Of a stretch of DNA of 64,000 bases, positions 42,455-50,453 are shown one piece after another. The translations under genes and the position numbers were made by a program. Source of the DNA: Runella salmonicolor (GTDB lineage Bacteria; Bacteroidota; Bacteroidia; Cytophagales; Spirosomataceae). Each line of letters opens with the position of its first letter. Position 1 is the first letter of the stretch. The notes under the pieces are model-generated. The model saw only the letters and a program-made list of their open reading frames with translations. It searched no databases and was not told the origin of the DNA. The DNA lies in contig NZ_JAMZEL010000006.1 of the NCBI RefSeq assembly GCF_024158025.1, forward strand, positions 248,001 to 312,000. The letters run 5' to 3'.

Positions 42455-42907
42455 TTATCTTGCTCTGCATAAAATAAAATCTTTTTTGGCGGGTTGCACC
42501 TGCCTTTGTTCCTCGGGCATGAGAAGCAACTGCTCAATCACCTGAGTTAGCTTCTTAAAATCGGTTGGTTTTTGGATATAATACTGCGCCCCTTTATGGT
42601 ACAGTTCGTCTACCTGTACAGGATAAATCGAAGTAGAGAAGATAATAACGGGTACGGATTGCCACTGAGGCGTTAGTTTCATTTCCGTTAAACATTCATG
42701 CCCGTTTTTTCGGGGCATATTTAGGTCTAAAAAAATCAGGTGGGGGAGGTTGCTTTGATGTTCTTGTAGCCACTCGATGAGCTGTTGCCCATTTGTGACC
42801 GTAGTAAGCTCAACGGAAACAGGGATTTGGTCCAGCGCTTCCCGAAAGAACAAACGATCGTCGGCATCGTCATCAGCCAGTAAAAGACGTAACGGTAGAG
42901 TAGTCAT
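42455..42907 (-). CDS. Single-domain response regulator
   Basis: A 150-residue receiver domain with the full phospho-relay site: D12/D13 (LADDDADD), the phospho-acceptor D61 (FLDLNMP), S91/T92, and K113 (IQKP). The tail is short, with no output domain, as in Rcp1-like regulators. It ends 8 nt before the kinase start, so the two form a two-gene operon and a likely cognate pair. Confidence 0.93.
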   Translation of the reverse strand: MTTLPLRLLLADDDADDRLFFREALDQIPVSVELTTVTNGQQLIEWLQEHQSNLPHLIFLDLNMPRKNGHECLTEMKLTPQWQSVPVIIFSTSIYPVQVDELYHKGAQYYIQKPTDFKKLTQVIEQLLLMPEEQRQVQPAKKDFILCRAR

Positions 42908-43097
42908 AAATTGAGAAAAGGTAAGTTGAAGCGGGGCAATGCAGGAGTTACAAATGGCTTCATCAATTTACGTTGGTGTGGTATTAATCCCAGAACCTTA
43001 ATTCCCGTTATTGTATAAATGTAACCTTTTTATTTGATTTTCAAAGATTAATCCGATAATAGTTTTGAGTGATTGGTCTCAATCTAGCTTTTAAAAT

Positions 43098-43133
43098 ACA
43101 AAAGCACTTAACATTGCTGCTAAGTGCTTTTGT
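43098..43133 (-). terminator. Displaced original terminator of the tRNA gene
   Basis: A perfect 13-bp stem (ACAAAAGCACTTA/TAAGTGCTTTTGT) has a 10-nt loop and a T-rich tail on the minus strand. It lies two bases outside the left 15-bp repeat, exactly where a terminator would sit downstream of the tRNA before the element inserted. This role is inferred from the geometry. Confidence 0.65.
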
Positions 43134-43135
43134 GA

Positions 43136-43150
43136 TGTGGGCCCAGTAGG
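43136..43150. repeat. Left attachment repeat (tRNA 3' end remnant)
   Basis: TGTGGGCCCAGTAGG is identical to the tRNA 3' end region at 51880-51894. It covers the acceptor 3' strand and part of the T stem, and marks the left border (attL/attR) of the element. Confidence 0.85.
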
Positions 43151-43312
43151 CAAGTAAAACTTGCTGATAATCAATTAGTTATGTCTTGTGATATTTCATA
43201 TTGATGATAAAAGCATTTTAAAATTCACCCCTAATAAATTCAACTTCCTTATAATCAGATAATTACCTGTTGGTATTAAACCAAATGTGTTACTATAATT
43301 GTATGAAAAGGC

Positions 43313-43774
43313 TCAGGGAAGTTTAAGACCTAAAAGGGATTCGTCTTTAAGTTCAAAACCTTTTTCTTTGAGATTAGCTAGTAAAGAATCCCTATCGGGG
43401 TTTTCTATAAAGGTTTTTGGGTCAATATTTTTAAAAACACTTAAAATAGTTTTTGCAAATGGCCACACTGCATCAAACATCTCCTTAGTTCTATCAAGGT
43501 CTGCTTGTAAGTCTCTGTTTTTTTTCTCTATCTCCTCATTGATTTTTTCCAATTCAGCTATTTTTTGGGCGTTACCTACATTTTCTTCAAGCAGGGTTGT
43601 TACACTAACTCCCAGAATATCAGCAATTTGATATAGTCTATTTACGGTTAGTTCCACTTGGCCGTTTTCGACTTTGCCATAGTTGTTTTTGGTAAGTCCT
43701 AAACGTTCTGACATATCTATCTGTGTCAGCCCTGCTGTTTTGCGGATACGCTTTATATTCTCTAAATAGTTCAT
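43313..43774 (-). CDS. XRE-family repressor with coiled coil
   Basis: A 153-residue protein with an N-terminal HTH of the Cro/CI (XRE) type (IRKTAGLTQIDMSERLGLTK, residues about 10-55). A long coiled coil follows (about 70-105, KINEEIEKKNRDLQADLD), and then a short C-terminal domain. It is transcribed divergently from the Cro-like gene. The 97-bp gap between them holds paired operator-like sites. It probably keeps the element silent, as Stl-type repressors do in satellites. No protease or sensor domain is recognised. Confidence 0.85.
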   Translation of the reverse strand: MNYLENIKRIRKTAGLTQIDMSERLGLTKNNYGKVENGQVELTVNRLYQIADILGVSVTTLLEENVGNAQKIAELEKINEEIEKKNRDLQADLDRTKEMFDAVWPFAKTILSVFKNIDPKTFIENPDRDSLLANLKEKGFELKDESLLGLKLP

Positions 43775-43788
43775 ACTACAAATATATT

Positions 43789-43865
43789 ACTCCTAAAATG
43801 ATGTTAAAACCCTGTTTTGAAAATATAAATACTCCCAAAGGTTAATTTATATTCATTTTAAGAGT
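43789..43865. promoter_or_regulatory. Operator pair in the divergent regulator gap
   Basis: ACTCCTAAAATGA at 43789-43801 and its inverse TCATTTTAAGAGT at 43853-43865 (one mismatch) bracket the gap between the two regulator genes. A third partial copy, ACTCCCAAAG, is at 43831-43840. These are good candidate sites for the HTH proteins on either side. Confidence 0.6.
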
Positions 43866-43871
43866 TTATTT

Positions 43872-44111
43872 GTGAAAAATATTCTTAATATGAGTCATTT
43901 AATAACTAATGTGCAAAACCGATTACAAGATGTAATACGGCAAAGGGAAAACGAGGGATTCCCGTTTAAGCCCTCAAATCAGTTTTATCGTGGGTTAGGT
44001 ATCCACAAACGGCGTTTTGGGCAATTTCTACGCAATGAGAAACAACCCAATTTAGAAGAATTGGCACGTTTAGCCAACTGCTTTAATGTTAATCCCAAAG
44101 ACCTTTTTTAA
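43872..44111 (+). CDS. Cro-like HTH DNA-binding protein
   Basis: A 79-residue HTH protein with FYRGLGIHKRRFGQFLRNEK followed by LEELARLANCFNVNPKDLF, an XRE-like helix set. It begins with GTG at 43872, or possibly with ATG at 43890, which gives a more typical length. It opens the rightward operon of the element and probably opposes the repressor. Confidence 0.75.
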   Translation: MKNILNMSHLITNVQNRLQDVIRQRENEGFPFKPSNQFYRGLGIHKRRFGQFLRNEKQPNLEELARLANCFNVNPKDLF

Positions 44112-44202
44112 ACTAAAAGCCCTACTCGTTTGGCATGGTGTCGGAGCCGGTTGCCAATGAGATAGGGCTAGTTAGTTTCACCTCAAAACACAAAGTAAAA
44201 CA

Positions 44203-45435
44203 ATGGTAAAAGTAACAAAAAAAGCCGTTAACCATCATCAAGTTAGGGCTAATTCGTTTAGTGTCACCTGTTCCCAAAGGGGGATAATGGTTTATTTCAC
44301 TATTAGGGATTCCAAAGAAGAATTATTCTTTAGTACGGGTATTCGTGTTACTGGCAAACTGGATAAAGCCAACTTCTCTATCCATAATAATGTGGAAGCT
44401 ACGAACCTTTTACAAGACCTCAAAAACCGCTTTTATTCAGAGTATTATAAGCTAGAATTAGCAGGTTTGAAAGTGAATTTGCAAAGGCTTAAAGCACTGG
44501 TTTTTAACGAGTCAGGTGTATTAAATGTCCCTACTCTTTTTGAGTGTTTAGAGAATTTTTACACCGAAAACTATCTAAAATTAGAGGGGAAAGGATATAA
44601 GAAAGGCACTGTTGTAAAGTTTAGAACCATGACTGATAGCATAAAAAAGTACTTTGTTTCTGCCTATCAAACGGAAAAACTACAATTGTCAGAAGTCCGC
44701 AAAATTGACGGTCAAAACCTTATAAATTTCTGTAAATCAAAGCTTAATCATCAGCATAACCACGCAATACGGCACGTAGAAATGTTTAAGCGTATTTTGA
44801 ATTATGCCGTTGATAATCAATGGATTGACAAGAATCCTTTGGGGTCTTTAAAAACCAAACGGGGAAGAAAACCAGTAGAAGCCATGACGGAAGAAGAATT
44901 AGAAACGCTTATCAATGCTAAATTGGAAGTGCCCCAATATGAGTACGTTAAAGATGCTTACCTTCTGGCTTGCTTTACTGGACTCTCGTATATGGATGTC
45001 CGAGACTTCGCCATTGAAAGAATTAAGACAAGAAAAGATGGTCAAAAAGTGTACGATCCAAACAGGGGGAAAAATGAGAACCGTTCGTTTATACCATTAA
45101 TTCCGCAAGCCTTAGAATTGATTGAACGCTATAAAAACCATCCCTTTTGTGTAAAAAGAGGGAGGGCATTGCCTGTGTTCTCAAATGCTTACATGAACCG
45201 TATTTTGAAGGAAATTATGGTCATTACAGGCATTCAAACACTTCTTAAAACGCATACAGCACGAAAGACTTGTTCAAGCTACTTTCTGAACAATGGCGTA
45301 CCCATTCAATCTGTATCGGCCATGTTGGGACATAAGAGTATTACCACTACTGAACGTTTTTATTTTCAACGTAGTGACGATTCAGTAGTAAAGGATTTTC
45401 AAAACTTTATTGAGCGAAAAAAAGGCACAAAATAG
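44203..45435 (+). CDS. Tyrosine recombinase (element integrase)
   Basis: A 410-residue tyrosine recombinase. It has an N-terminal arm-binding-like beta region, a SAM-like core-binding domain (about 110-210) and a catalytic domain with HTARKTCSSYFL (the HxxR box), a GHKSITTTERFYF end and the terminal Tyr. The first catalytic-Arg box reads FTGLSYMDVRD, with Ser where most family members have Arg. This substitution is known for IntDOT-type Bacteroidota integrases. It should catalyse integration at the tRNA repeat. Confidence 0.9.
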   Translation: MVKVTKKAVNHHQVRANSFSVTCSQRGIMVYFTIRDSKEELFFSTGIRVTGKLDKANFSIHNNVEATNLLQDLKNRFYSEYYKLELAGLKVNLQRLKALVFNESGVLNVPTLFECLENFYTENYLKLEGKGYKKGTVVKFRTMTDSIKKYFVSAYQTEKLQLSEVRKIDGQNLINFCKSKLNHQHNHAIRHVEMFKRILNYAVDNQWIDKNPLGSLKTKRGRKPVEAMTEEELETLINAKLEVPQYEYVKDAYLLACFTGLSYMDVRDFAIERIKTRKDGQKVYDPNRGKNENRSFIPLIPQALELIERYKNHPFCVKRGRALPVFSNAYMNRILKEIMVITGIQTLLKTHTARKTCSSYFLNNGVPIQSVSAMLGHKSITTTERFYFQRSDDSVVKDFQNFIERKKGTK

Positions 45436-45472
45436 CCGTTTAACCCATTCAAACCCATAAATAAGTAAAACC

Positions 45473-45676
45473 ATGCAAAATTCAACCATAAACCTAAATA
45501 TACCCCAAATAAAAGCCTTAGATGAACTATACGAAGACCTTAGAGGGTTTCTACCCGAATCGGTCATGGAAAAGGTTTTAGACGTTCATTTTGAAGTTAC
45601 TGAACGGTTTAGGCTGCAACTTGAAATCACTGAATTCCTATCCGCCAAATTGATAGCAGTATCAGACGGCCTTTAG
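45473..45676 (+). CDS. Small protein of unknown function
   Basis: A 67-residue acidic, mostly helical protein (MQNSTINLNIPQIKALDELY to AKLIAVSDGL). No motif was recognised. It starts 37 nt after the integrase gene and is followed by a strong terminator, so it ends the integrase transcript. It could be an accessory or antirepressor-like factor. Confidence 0.6.
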   Translation: MQNSTINLNIPQIKALDELYEDLRGFLPESVMEKVLDVHFEVTERFRLQLEITEFLSAKLIAVSDGL

Positions 45677-45680
45677 GTTA

Positions 45681-45717
45681 CAGAGAAAAAGCGATGCCAT
45701 TGGTATCGCTTTTTCTG
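45681..45717 (+). terminator. Terminator of the integrase transcript
   Basis: A long hairpin with a 16-bp stem, one wobble (AGAAAAAGCGATGCCA and its partner), ends in TTTTTC. It sits right after the small gene's stop. It is an intrinsic terminator on the plus strand. Confidence 0.85.
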
Positions 45718-45756
45718 ATTTAAAACAAATTTTCAAAAAATACTCCCTTAATAAGT

Positions 45757-46959
45757 ATGGACAAAGGTACACAAAAGTTTGATAATCAGAAAGTTAATAC
45801 AAGAAAAGCCTTAAAAATAGATGAAATTGAAGGGCATCTTTTGGGTAATTATGATATTCGTATTAATGTCATTACTAATACCATTGAAAAGAGGGCAAAG
45901 GATACAAAAGATTCCTTTGAACCAATCAATGAGAATGATTTAAAATACGAACTTCTAAAGAATGGTTATACCCGTTTTGACGGTGAATTAAAAGCTATTT
46001 TAGGTTCATCAATTATACAAAAATATGACCCTTTTAAAGAATACTTTGAAGGGTTAGATAAATGGGACTCCTCACAACCTGACTATATCAAACAATTAAG
46101 CACTTTTATAAAAACCGATGACCAATATTGGTTTGAAATAATGTTTAAAAAAATGTTGGTTAGGGTCGTTTCTCAAGCATTAGGCAACAACCAATTTAAT
46201 AAGCATTGCTTCACGTTTGTAGGTAAACAGCACGACGGGAAAACATCTTTTTTTGATTTTTTAGTACCTCCTGCCTTAAAGACTTATTATAAAAAGGGGT
46301 ACGACTTTCACGGGGGCCGGCAAAGTAAATTTTCTTTGGTTCAAAACTTCTTAGTAAATCTTGACGAATTGGCGCAATTTGACAAAAGAGATTTGAACAA
46401 TGAATTTAAAGCCACTTTATCAGAAAGTACCGTAAAGTACGCCCCTTTATTTTCAAGTACTGAGGTACTTTTTTTTCGTCGAGCTTCATTTGTAGCAAGT
46501 ACAAACCACTTTGATTTTTTGACCGACGAAACGGGTTCAGTTCGTTGGATAATATTTAACGTACTAAAAATCAACCACGATAACGGGGGTAAAGACGGGT
46601 ATAGTCAAATTGATATTAATAGAGTATGGGCGCAAGCCTATGCACTATTAAAAGACGGATTTAAGGGTGAACTAAGCTATGATGAAATTAATCAAATGGA
46701 GTTGTTAAACCGTCGATTTATGCGTGTTACTGCCGAAATGGAATTAATTGCTAAGCATTTTAAGAGTGCCGAAAGTACAAGTATAGATGCTTCCTTTTAT
46801 ACTGCTACTACCTTAGAAAAAAACCTAAGAGAGAGGGGTTATAAAGTTACTCATATACAAATAGGTCGTGCTTTAAAAATGTTAGGATTCCAACAAACAC
46901 AAAAGTATAACTCACAACTTAAATACCAAGATAAAGGGTATTGGTTACAGGAAAGTTGA
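45757..46959 (+). CDS. VapE-like replicative helicase (virulence-associated E family)
   Basis: A 400-residue protein of the VirE/VapE family, superfamily-3 helicase-like. Walker A GKQHDGKT is at 156-163, with a downstream acidic segment (FLVNLDELAQF). Arginine-bearing FLTDETGSVRW follows near residue 255. A C-terminal winged-helix-like part is at about 330-400 (LEKNLRERGYKVTHIQIGRALK). VapE-like helicases are widely used by small phage satellites and cryptic elements for their own replication. The gene is directly followed by the candidate origin. Confidence 0.8.
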   Translation: MDKGTQKFDNQKVNTRKALKIDEIEGHLLGNYDIRINVITNTIEKRAKDTKDSFEPINENDLKYELLKNGYTRFDGELKAILGSSIIQKYDPFKEYFEGLDKWDSSQPDYIKQLSTFIKTDDQYWFEIMFKKMLVRVVSQALGNNQFNKHCFTFVGKQHDGKTSFFDFLVPPALKTYYKKGYDFHGGRQSKFSLVQNFLVNLDELAQFDKRDLNNEFKATLSESTVKYAPLFSSTEVLFFRRASFVASTNHFDFLTDETGSVRWIIFNVLKINHDNGGKDGYSQIDINRVWAQAYALLKDGFKGELSYDEINQMELLNRRFMRVTAEMELIAKHFKSAESTSIDASFYTATTLEKNLRERGYKVTHIQIGRALKMLGFQQTQKYNSQLKYQDKGYWLQES

Positions 46960-46967
46960 TTTTAACA

Positions 46968-47194
46968 TACTTAGTTGCTTAGTTATTTATAAGTATCTAA
47001 TAATTAAATATTTATAAATAAAAAAACCAAGTAACATCAATCTTACTTAGTTCTACTTAGTTACTTAGTTTTTTGGTGTTTCTGATAGTCTACTAAGTAA
47101 GATGGTTATTGTCCTACTTAGTACTATTTTACTTACATTTCTTTATATAATCACTTGATAGTCAGGTATTTTTTTGTAAGTAAGTAACTAAGTA
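46968..47194. other. Iteron-rich candidate replication origin
   Basis: A gene-free 337-bp AT-rich gap (46960-47296) holds seven exact copies of TACTTAG: on the plus strand at 46968, 47044, 47054, 47062 and 47115, and on the minus strand at 47093 and 47188. Near-copies occur as well (TGCTTAG at 46976, TACTTAC at 47130). Short AT-only tracts (TTTATAAATA) adjoin. The position between helicase and primase genes fits an iteron origin of the element. Confidence 0.65.
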
Positions 47195-47296
47195 GGTAAA
47201 AATCAAAAATTCTTATAGCCGATTGCACAGAACCAATAACGGTTAAACGCACAAAATTGTATTTATCTAATATTTAGGCCGATAAAGAAAAAAGAA

Positions 47297-48169
47297 ATGA
47301 TACCACAGCAAACCATCGAATCAATCAAACAGGTAAGCATTGTAAACTACCTGTATAGCTTAGGCGTTATGCCTGTCAAACTTTCAGGCGTTCGTGTCGT
47401 TTATTTCTCTCCCAAAAACGATGAACGTAACGCGTCGTTTTTTGTGCATCCCAAAGAAAACACCTTCCACGATTTCACCAGTGGCGAACGTGGTGACATT
47501 ATCCGCTTAGTCCGTTACCTAACCAACTGCACTTTTATCGAAGCCGTTGATATACTACAAAAATTCGCCTCTATCGAACAAACCGCAACCTTTTCTTTTA
47601 TCGGCCAAAATCCCGTATCAACTCCCAAAGAATCAAAATTTATCATAACAAGCGTGACACCCCTAAAGAGCAAAGGACTTTTTAAGTACGTTCACGACCG
47701 TTGCATTTCTACTACCCTAGCAACGAAGTATTTGAAGGAAATACATTACCGACGTGGCAACAAAAGGGCTTTTGCCGTAGGGTTTGAAAACGACAAAGGA
47801 GGTTTTGAAATTCGTAACCCTTATTGGAAAAGTTCGACCTCTCCCAAATGGATAACAACCTTTCCAGTTTCAAACTCGAATACGCTCAATTTATTTGAGG
47901 GCTTTTTTGATTTCCTTTCTTCATGTTGCTTTTTTGGTATCACAGAGCCACGAAACACTACTGTTGTGTTAAACTCATTGTCAAACCTCAATCATGTCTT
48001 AGAGGGCATTAAAAGCTACAAACAGGTAAACATCTATTTTGATAATGACAACGCGGGTTTAAGCGCGAAAAGCGTCATTACAGAAACAGGAGTCAAAGTA
48101 TTTGATGGTAGCAAATACTACCCAAACCATAAAGACTTTAACAACCTCATTACAGGGGGGGAATATTAG
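47297..48169 (+). CDS. Primase-like protein with degenerate CHC2 and Toprim domain
   Basis: A 290-residue protein. The N-terminal part resembles the CHC2 zinc-finger/primase start (FFVHPKENTFHDFTSGERGD), but the zinc-binding cysteines are absent. The C-terminal half contains a Toprim-like pattern: NLFEGFFDFLSS (acidic residue) and IYFDNDNAGLSA (the DxD box). This is common in integrative elements of Bacteroidota. It should prime replication together with the VapE-like helicase across the intervening origin. Confidence 0.82.
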   Translation: MIPQQTIESIKQVSIVNYLYSLGVMPVKLSGVRVVYFSPKNDERNASFFVHPKENTFHDFTSGERGDIIRLVRYLTNCTFIEAVDILQKFASIEQTATFSFIGQNPVSTPKESKFIITSVTPLKSKGLFKYVHDRCISTTLATKYLKEIHYRRGNKRAFAVGFENDKGGFEIRNPYWKSSTSPKWITTFPVSNSNTLNLFEGFFDFLSSCCFFGITEPRNTTVVLNSLSNLNHVLEGIKSYKQVNIYFDNDNAGLSAKSVITETGVKVFDGSKYYPNHKDFNNLITGGEY

Positions 48170-48276
48170 AGGGTATTTACAAGGGTTTTTACAGGGTTAT
48201 TTACAGTTTTTGCCATTGTTCGCCCCCTTTAACCCGTCGTTTACTAATCAATAATTGATTCACAATTCGTACCGAT

Positions 48277-48498
48277 ATGAACCCAAAACGAACAACAAAC
48301 CCCGTATTTAAAAAGGTGAGAACTATCAAGTATTTGGATGATGGTTCTTATATAAGAGGTTTATTTTATACAAAACCATGCCTTTTTTGTGAAAGTGAAT
48401 TTGAAGCCCAAAGGCAAGAAACGGCCTTTTGTTCGCAACGTTGCCAAAAAGCCTACCGTAGAAAAATGATTTTACAATCAAACAATCTCGAACCATGA
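48277..48498 (+). CDS. Small zinc-ribbon protein
   Basis: A 73-residue protein with one zinc-ribbon unit: CLFCESEFEA plus CSQRCQKAYRRK (CxxC and CxxxC). The surrounding regions are basic, pointing to nucleic-acid binding. Its TGA overlaps the next ATG (ATGA). Such proteins are frequent in small Bacteroidota elements. The function is unknown. Confidence 0.72.
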   Translation: MNPKRTTNPVFKKVRTIKYLDDGSYIRGLFYTKPCLFCESEFEAQRQETAFCSQRCQKAYRRKMILQSNNLEP

Positions 48499-48701
48499 AA
48501 CGGCTGTTTATAAAACGAGATGAAATCATGCAAATAACGGGTTGGGGAAAGACCAAAACGGGGGAAGTGTGTCAAAATATCCGATTTAACTACGATTATC
48601 CCCCAAATCGAAAAGATATTTTGGTCAAAGATTTCGCTAACTACTTAGATTTAAACGAATTAGATATTCAAGAATCCCTTCAAAGTAGTACAAAACGATA
48701 A
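48495..48701 (+). CDS. Excisionase-like HTH protein
   Basis: A 68-residue protein with a helix-turn-helix shape near the N-terminus (IKRDEIMQITGWGKTKTGEV) and a later basic helix. This resembles excisionases/MerR-type HTH_17 proteins found in Bacteroidota mobile elements. It is translationally coupled to the zinc-ribbon gene. It could promote excision at the attachment repeats. Confidence 0.55.
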   Translation: MKRLFIKRDEIMQITGWGKTKTGEVCQNIRFNYDYPPNRKDILVKDFANYLDLNELDIQESLQSSTKR

Positions 48702-48730
48702 ACAAAAACCCTGATTTTTCCGAATCAGCC

Positions 48731-48763
48731 CGAAAACACCGCCAACTAAAAGCGGTGTTTTCG
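48731..48763 (+). terminator. Strong terminator after the HTH gene
   Basis: A perfect 12-bp stem (CGAAAACACCGC/GCGGTGTTTTCG) with a 9-nt loop is followed by TCTTTTG. It lies 30 nt after the HTH stop. Confidence 0.85.
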
Positions 48764-48808
48764 TCTTTTGTAGGGTTAAATCAACTATCAAACAAAACAT
48801 CTAAGACA

Positions 48809-49018
48809 ATGGAATCAAGAAATTTTTCGGAATCATTTAGAGTAAAATCAACGGGATACGTAGAACAGTTTTCCAGTTACAACGCGGCTCGTCAATCGTT
48901 TGACCGTCTCAAAAAAAAGAAGGAAAAAGAAGGATTAAGCAGTTTTAAAATTGTCCTTCAACACAAATCAAAAGATGGTGTTTGGGAAACAATGGATAGT
49001 ATTTCGATAAAAGACTAA
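48809..49018 (+). CDS. Small basic protein of unknown function
   Basis: A 69-residue lysine-rich protein (MESRNFSESFRVKSTGYVEQ) with a basic coiled middle (LKKKKEKEGL). The frame extends upstream through the terminator, so the ATG at 48809 after it is preferred. No family was recognised. Confidence 0.6.
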   Translation: MESRNFSESFRVKSTGYVEQFSSYNAARQSFDRLKKKKEKEGLSSFKIVLQHKSKDGVWETMDSISIKD

Positions 49019-49023
49019 CTACC

Positions 49024-49590
49024 ATGCAATATTTTCCTACAAATCTTGTCAGTGTCCAATATGTCTTTAACACCCTAGAAAACTTCAAAGGTCAACCCGA
49101 CGAAGTTTTATTGGTTGTTCGTCAAGAGGCTATTCAAAAGTTAGGGGAATTGGCTATTGACATTAGTAATGACATACAAAAAGTAGCAGACCGCTATCAA
49201 TTGCAAATCAATCGCGCTAAAATCCTTACCAGTGTTGCGGCTATTACAGGGGCTTTAACAAGCATTGTTTCCAACGCTATACCAAGTACACCGAAGGCAC
49301 AGGACACCGAGAATGCCGACTCTGAAAATGCCAACAAAGCACAAGCCAAAATTCAGCTTGTTAATTCTGTGGGAACAATTTTAACCTTGATTAGTGGAAC
49401 ACTTGCCGTAGTAAGTAGTCAAAATTCAATAAAAGCACAAACCGAATTGCAAACCTTACAATTGAAATTACAAAATGTCTTAAATGGAATTAAATCTATT
49501 CAGGACATTCAAGATAAAGCCAATTCGTCTACTTTGTCTCCTTCTACGGTTGGCATTGGTTTAGTTGTCTTGGTTTTACTTTTCAAATGA
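49024..49590 (+). CDS. Membrane protein of unknown function
   Basis: A 188-residue protein, 5 nt after the previous gene. It has hydrophobic helices at about 65-85, 115-132 and 176-187, with helical charged segments between (LQTLQLKLQNVLNGIKSIQD). The middle (KAQDTENADSENANKAQAKI) is polar. It resembles a membrane-attached or holin/structural-type protein, but no family was recognised. Confidence 0.6.
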   Translation: MQYFPTNLVSVQYVFNTLENFKGQPDEVLLVVRQEAIQKLGELAIDISNDIQKVADRYQLQINRAKILTSVAAITGALTSIVSNAIPSTPKAQDTENADSENANKAQAKIQLVNSVGTILTLISGTLAVVSSQNSIKAQTELQTLQLKLQNVLNGIKSIQDIQDKANSSTLSPSTVGIGLVVLVLLFK

Positions 49591-49618
49591 AGTTAATCAA
49601 CCTATCAATTATCAAACT

Positions 49619-50251
49619 ATGGCTAATCAACTCGTTTATATCGAAAGACTACCGTTAAGGTATTCACACAAGCAGCAGTTTGAAGCGGCGGTTATAGGCA
49701 TTGCTCTAAAATATGACTTCAACCCCAATTGGTTAATGGCCTTAATGTACCTTGTCACAAAAGGCCAACTTAGAACGGGGTATTATTCGACTTCTGGAAA
49801 TGTTGGCTTAATCCAGTTTAGCCAATCTACCGCGCAACTATTGGGAACAACACAGGGGGTTTTAGCAAGCTCAACCCATTTTGAGCAGCTTAATTACGTT
49901 GACAAATACCTAAAATACCGAAGGGCTAAAGGTCAAATTAGAACCATTACCGATTTGTACATGGTGTTATTTCACCCATCATTATTACACAAACGGCAAG
50001 ATGGTATTATTGTCTACAAAAAGCCCTCCAAAGAATACGAAGACTTAAAAGAGTTTGATTATTTGGGCAAAGGATATTTTACACTTGAAGACGTTTCAAA
50101 GCTGATAGAGAGTTATCTTCCTGCTACAACTCATCAAGGCTACCCTATTCCAGTCGAAAACCCGCGCAAAGGTTATCCGAGTCCTAAAAATGAGAACCGT
50201 CTTTTAAATTGGCTCTCTCGAATGGTAGCGGCCTATTTAATACACAAATAG
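49619..50251 (+). CDS. Transglycosylase-like protein lacking the catalytic Glu
   Basis: A 210-residue protein with an SLT (lytic transglycosylase)-like pattern: FNPNWLMALMYLVTKGQLRT, then STSGNVGLIQFSQSTAQLLGTT. This layout (helix, turn, GxxGLIQFxxSTAxxLG) is characteristic of phage and secretion-system transglycosylases. The usual catalytic Glu of MYxxETG is replaced by Val-Thr-Lys here, so the enzyme may be inactive or use another residue. The start at 49619 is preferred over the upstream frame overlapping the previous gene. Confidence 0.6.
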   Translation: MANQLVYIERLPLRYSHKQQFEAAVIGIALKYDFNPNWLMALMYLVTKGQLRTGYYSTSGNVGLIQFSQSTAQLLGTTQGVLASSTHFEQLNYVDKYLKYRRAKGQIRTITDLYMVLFHPSLLHKRQDGIIVYKKPSKEYEDLKEFDYLGKGYFTLEDVSKLIESYLPATTHQGYPIPVENPRKGYPSPKNENRLLNWLSRMVAAYLIHK

Positions 50252-50259
50252 AAGCCATT

Positions 50260-50320
50260 CCAGATTAAACCATGCCCCAATCGTCATAAACTGAGACGGT
50301 TGGGGCATGGTTTAATCTGG
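50260..50320. repeat. Perfect 21-bp inverted repeat, extended stem
   Basis: A perfect 21-bp inverted repeat (50260-50280 and 50300-50320; CCAGATTAAACC and GGTTTAATCTGG outer arms). It can be extended by a wobble and four more pairs to 26 bp, with a 9-nt loop. There is no T tract. It lies just after the transglycosylase-like gene. Confidence 0.75.
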
Positions 50321-50453
50321 CATAGTCACAGTTTGTGATTGACATGACACTAATAGAGGTCGAGTAATCATAACTCATAAGCTAAACATAGAGAAAAAAT
50401 AAATAGAAATTAAGTACCTTCGTACAACTGCTTTATTGTAAAAAACAAATACT

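Larger units (their letters stand above)
42908..43312. other. 405-bp gap with left end of the integrated element
   Basis: The gap holds no gene. Its middle carries a strong hairpin and then the 15-bp direct repeat that marks the left border of the integrated element. To the right of that border the sequence is AT-rich and featureless up to the repressor gene's 3' end. Confidence 0.7.

Noticed and set aside
46968..47194. CRISPR-like array
   Set aside because: The short heptamers are irregularly spaced and on both strands, with no 20-40 bp repeats or regular spacers, so an iteron origin is the better reading.
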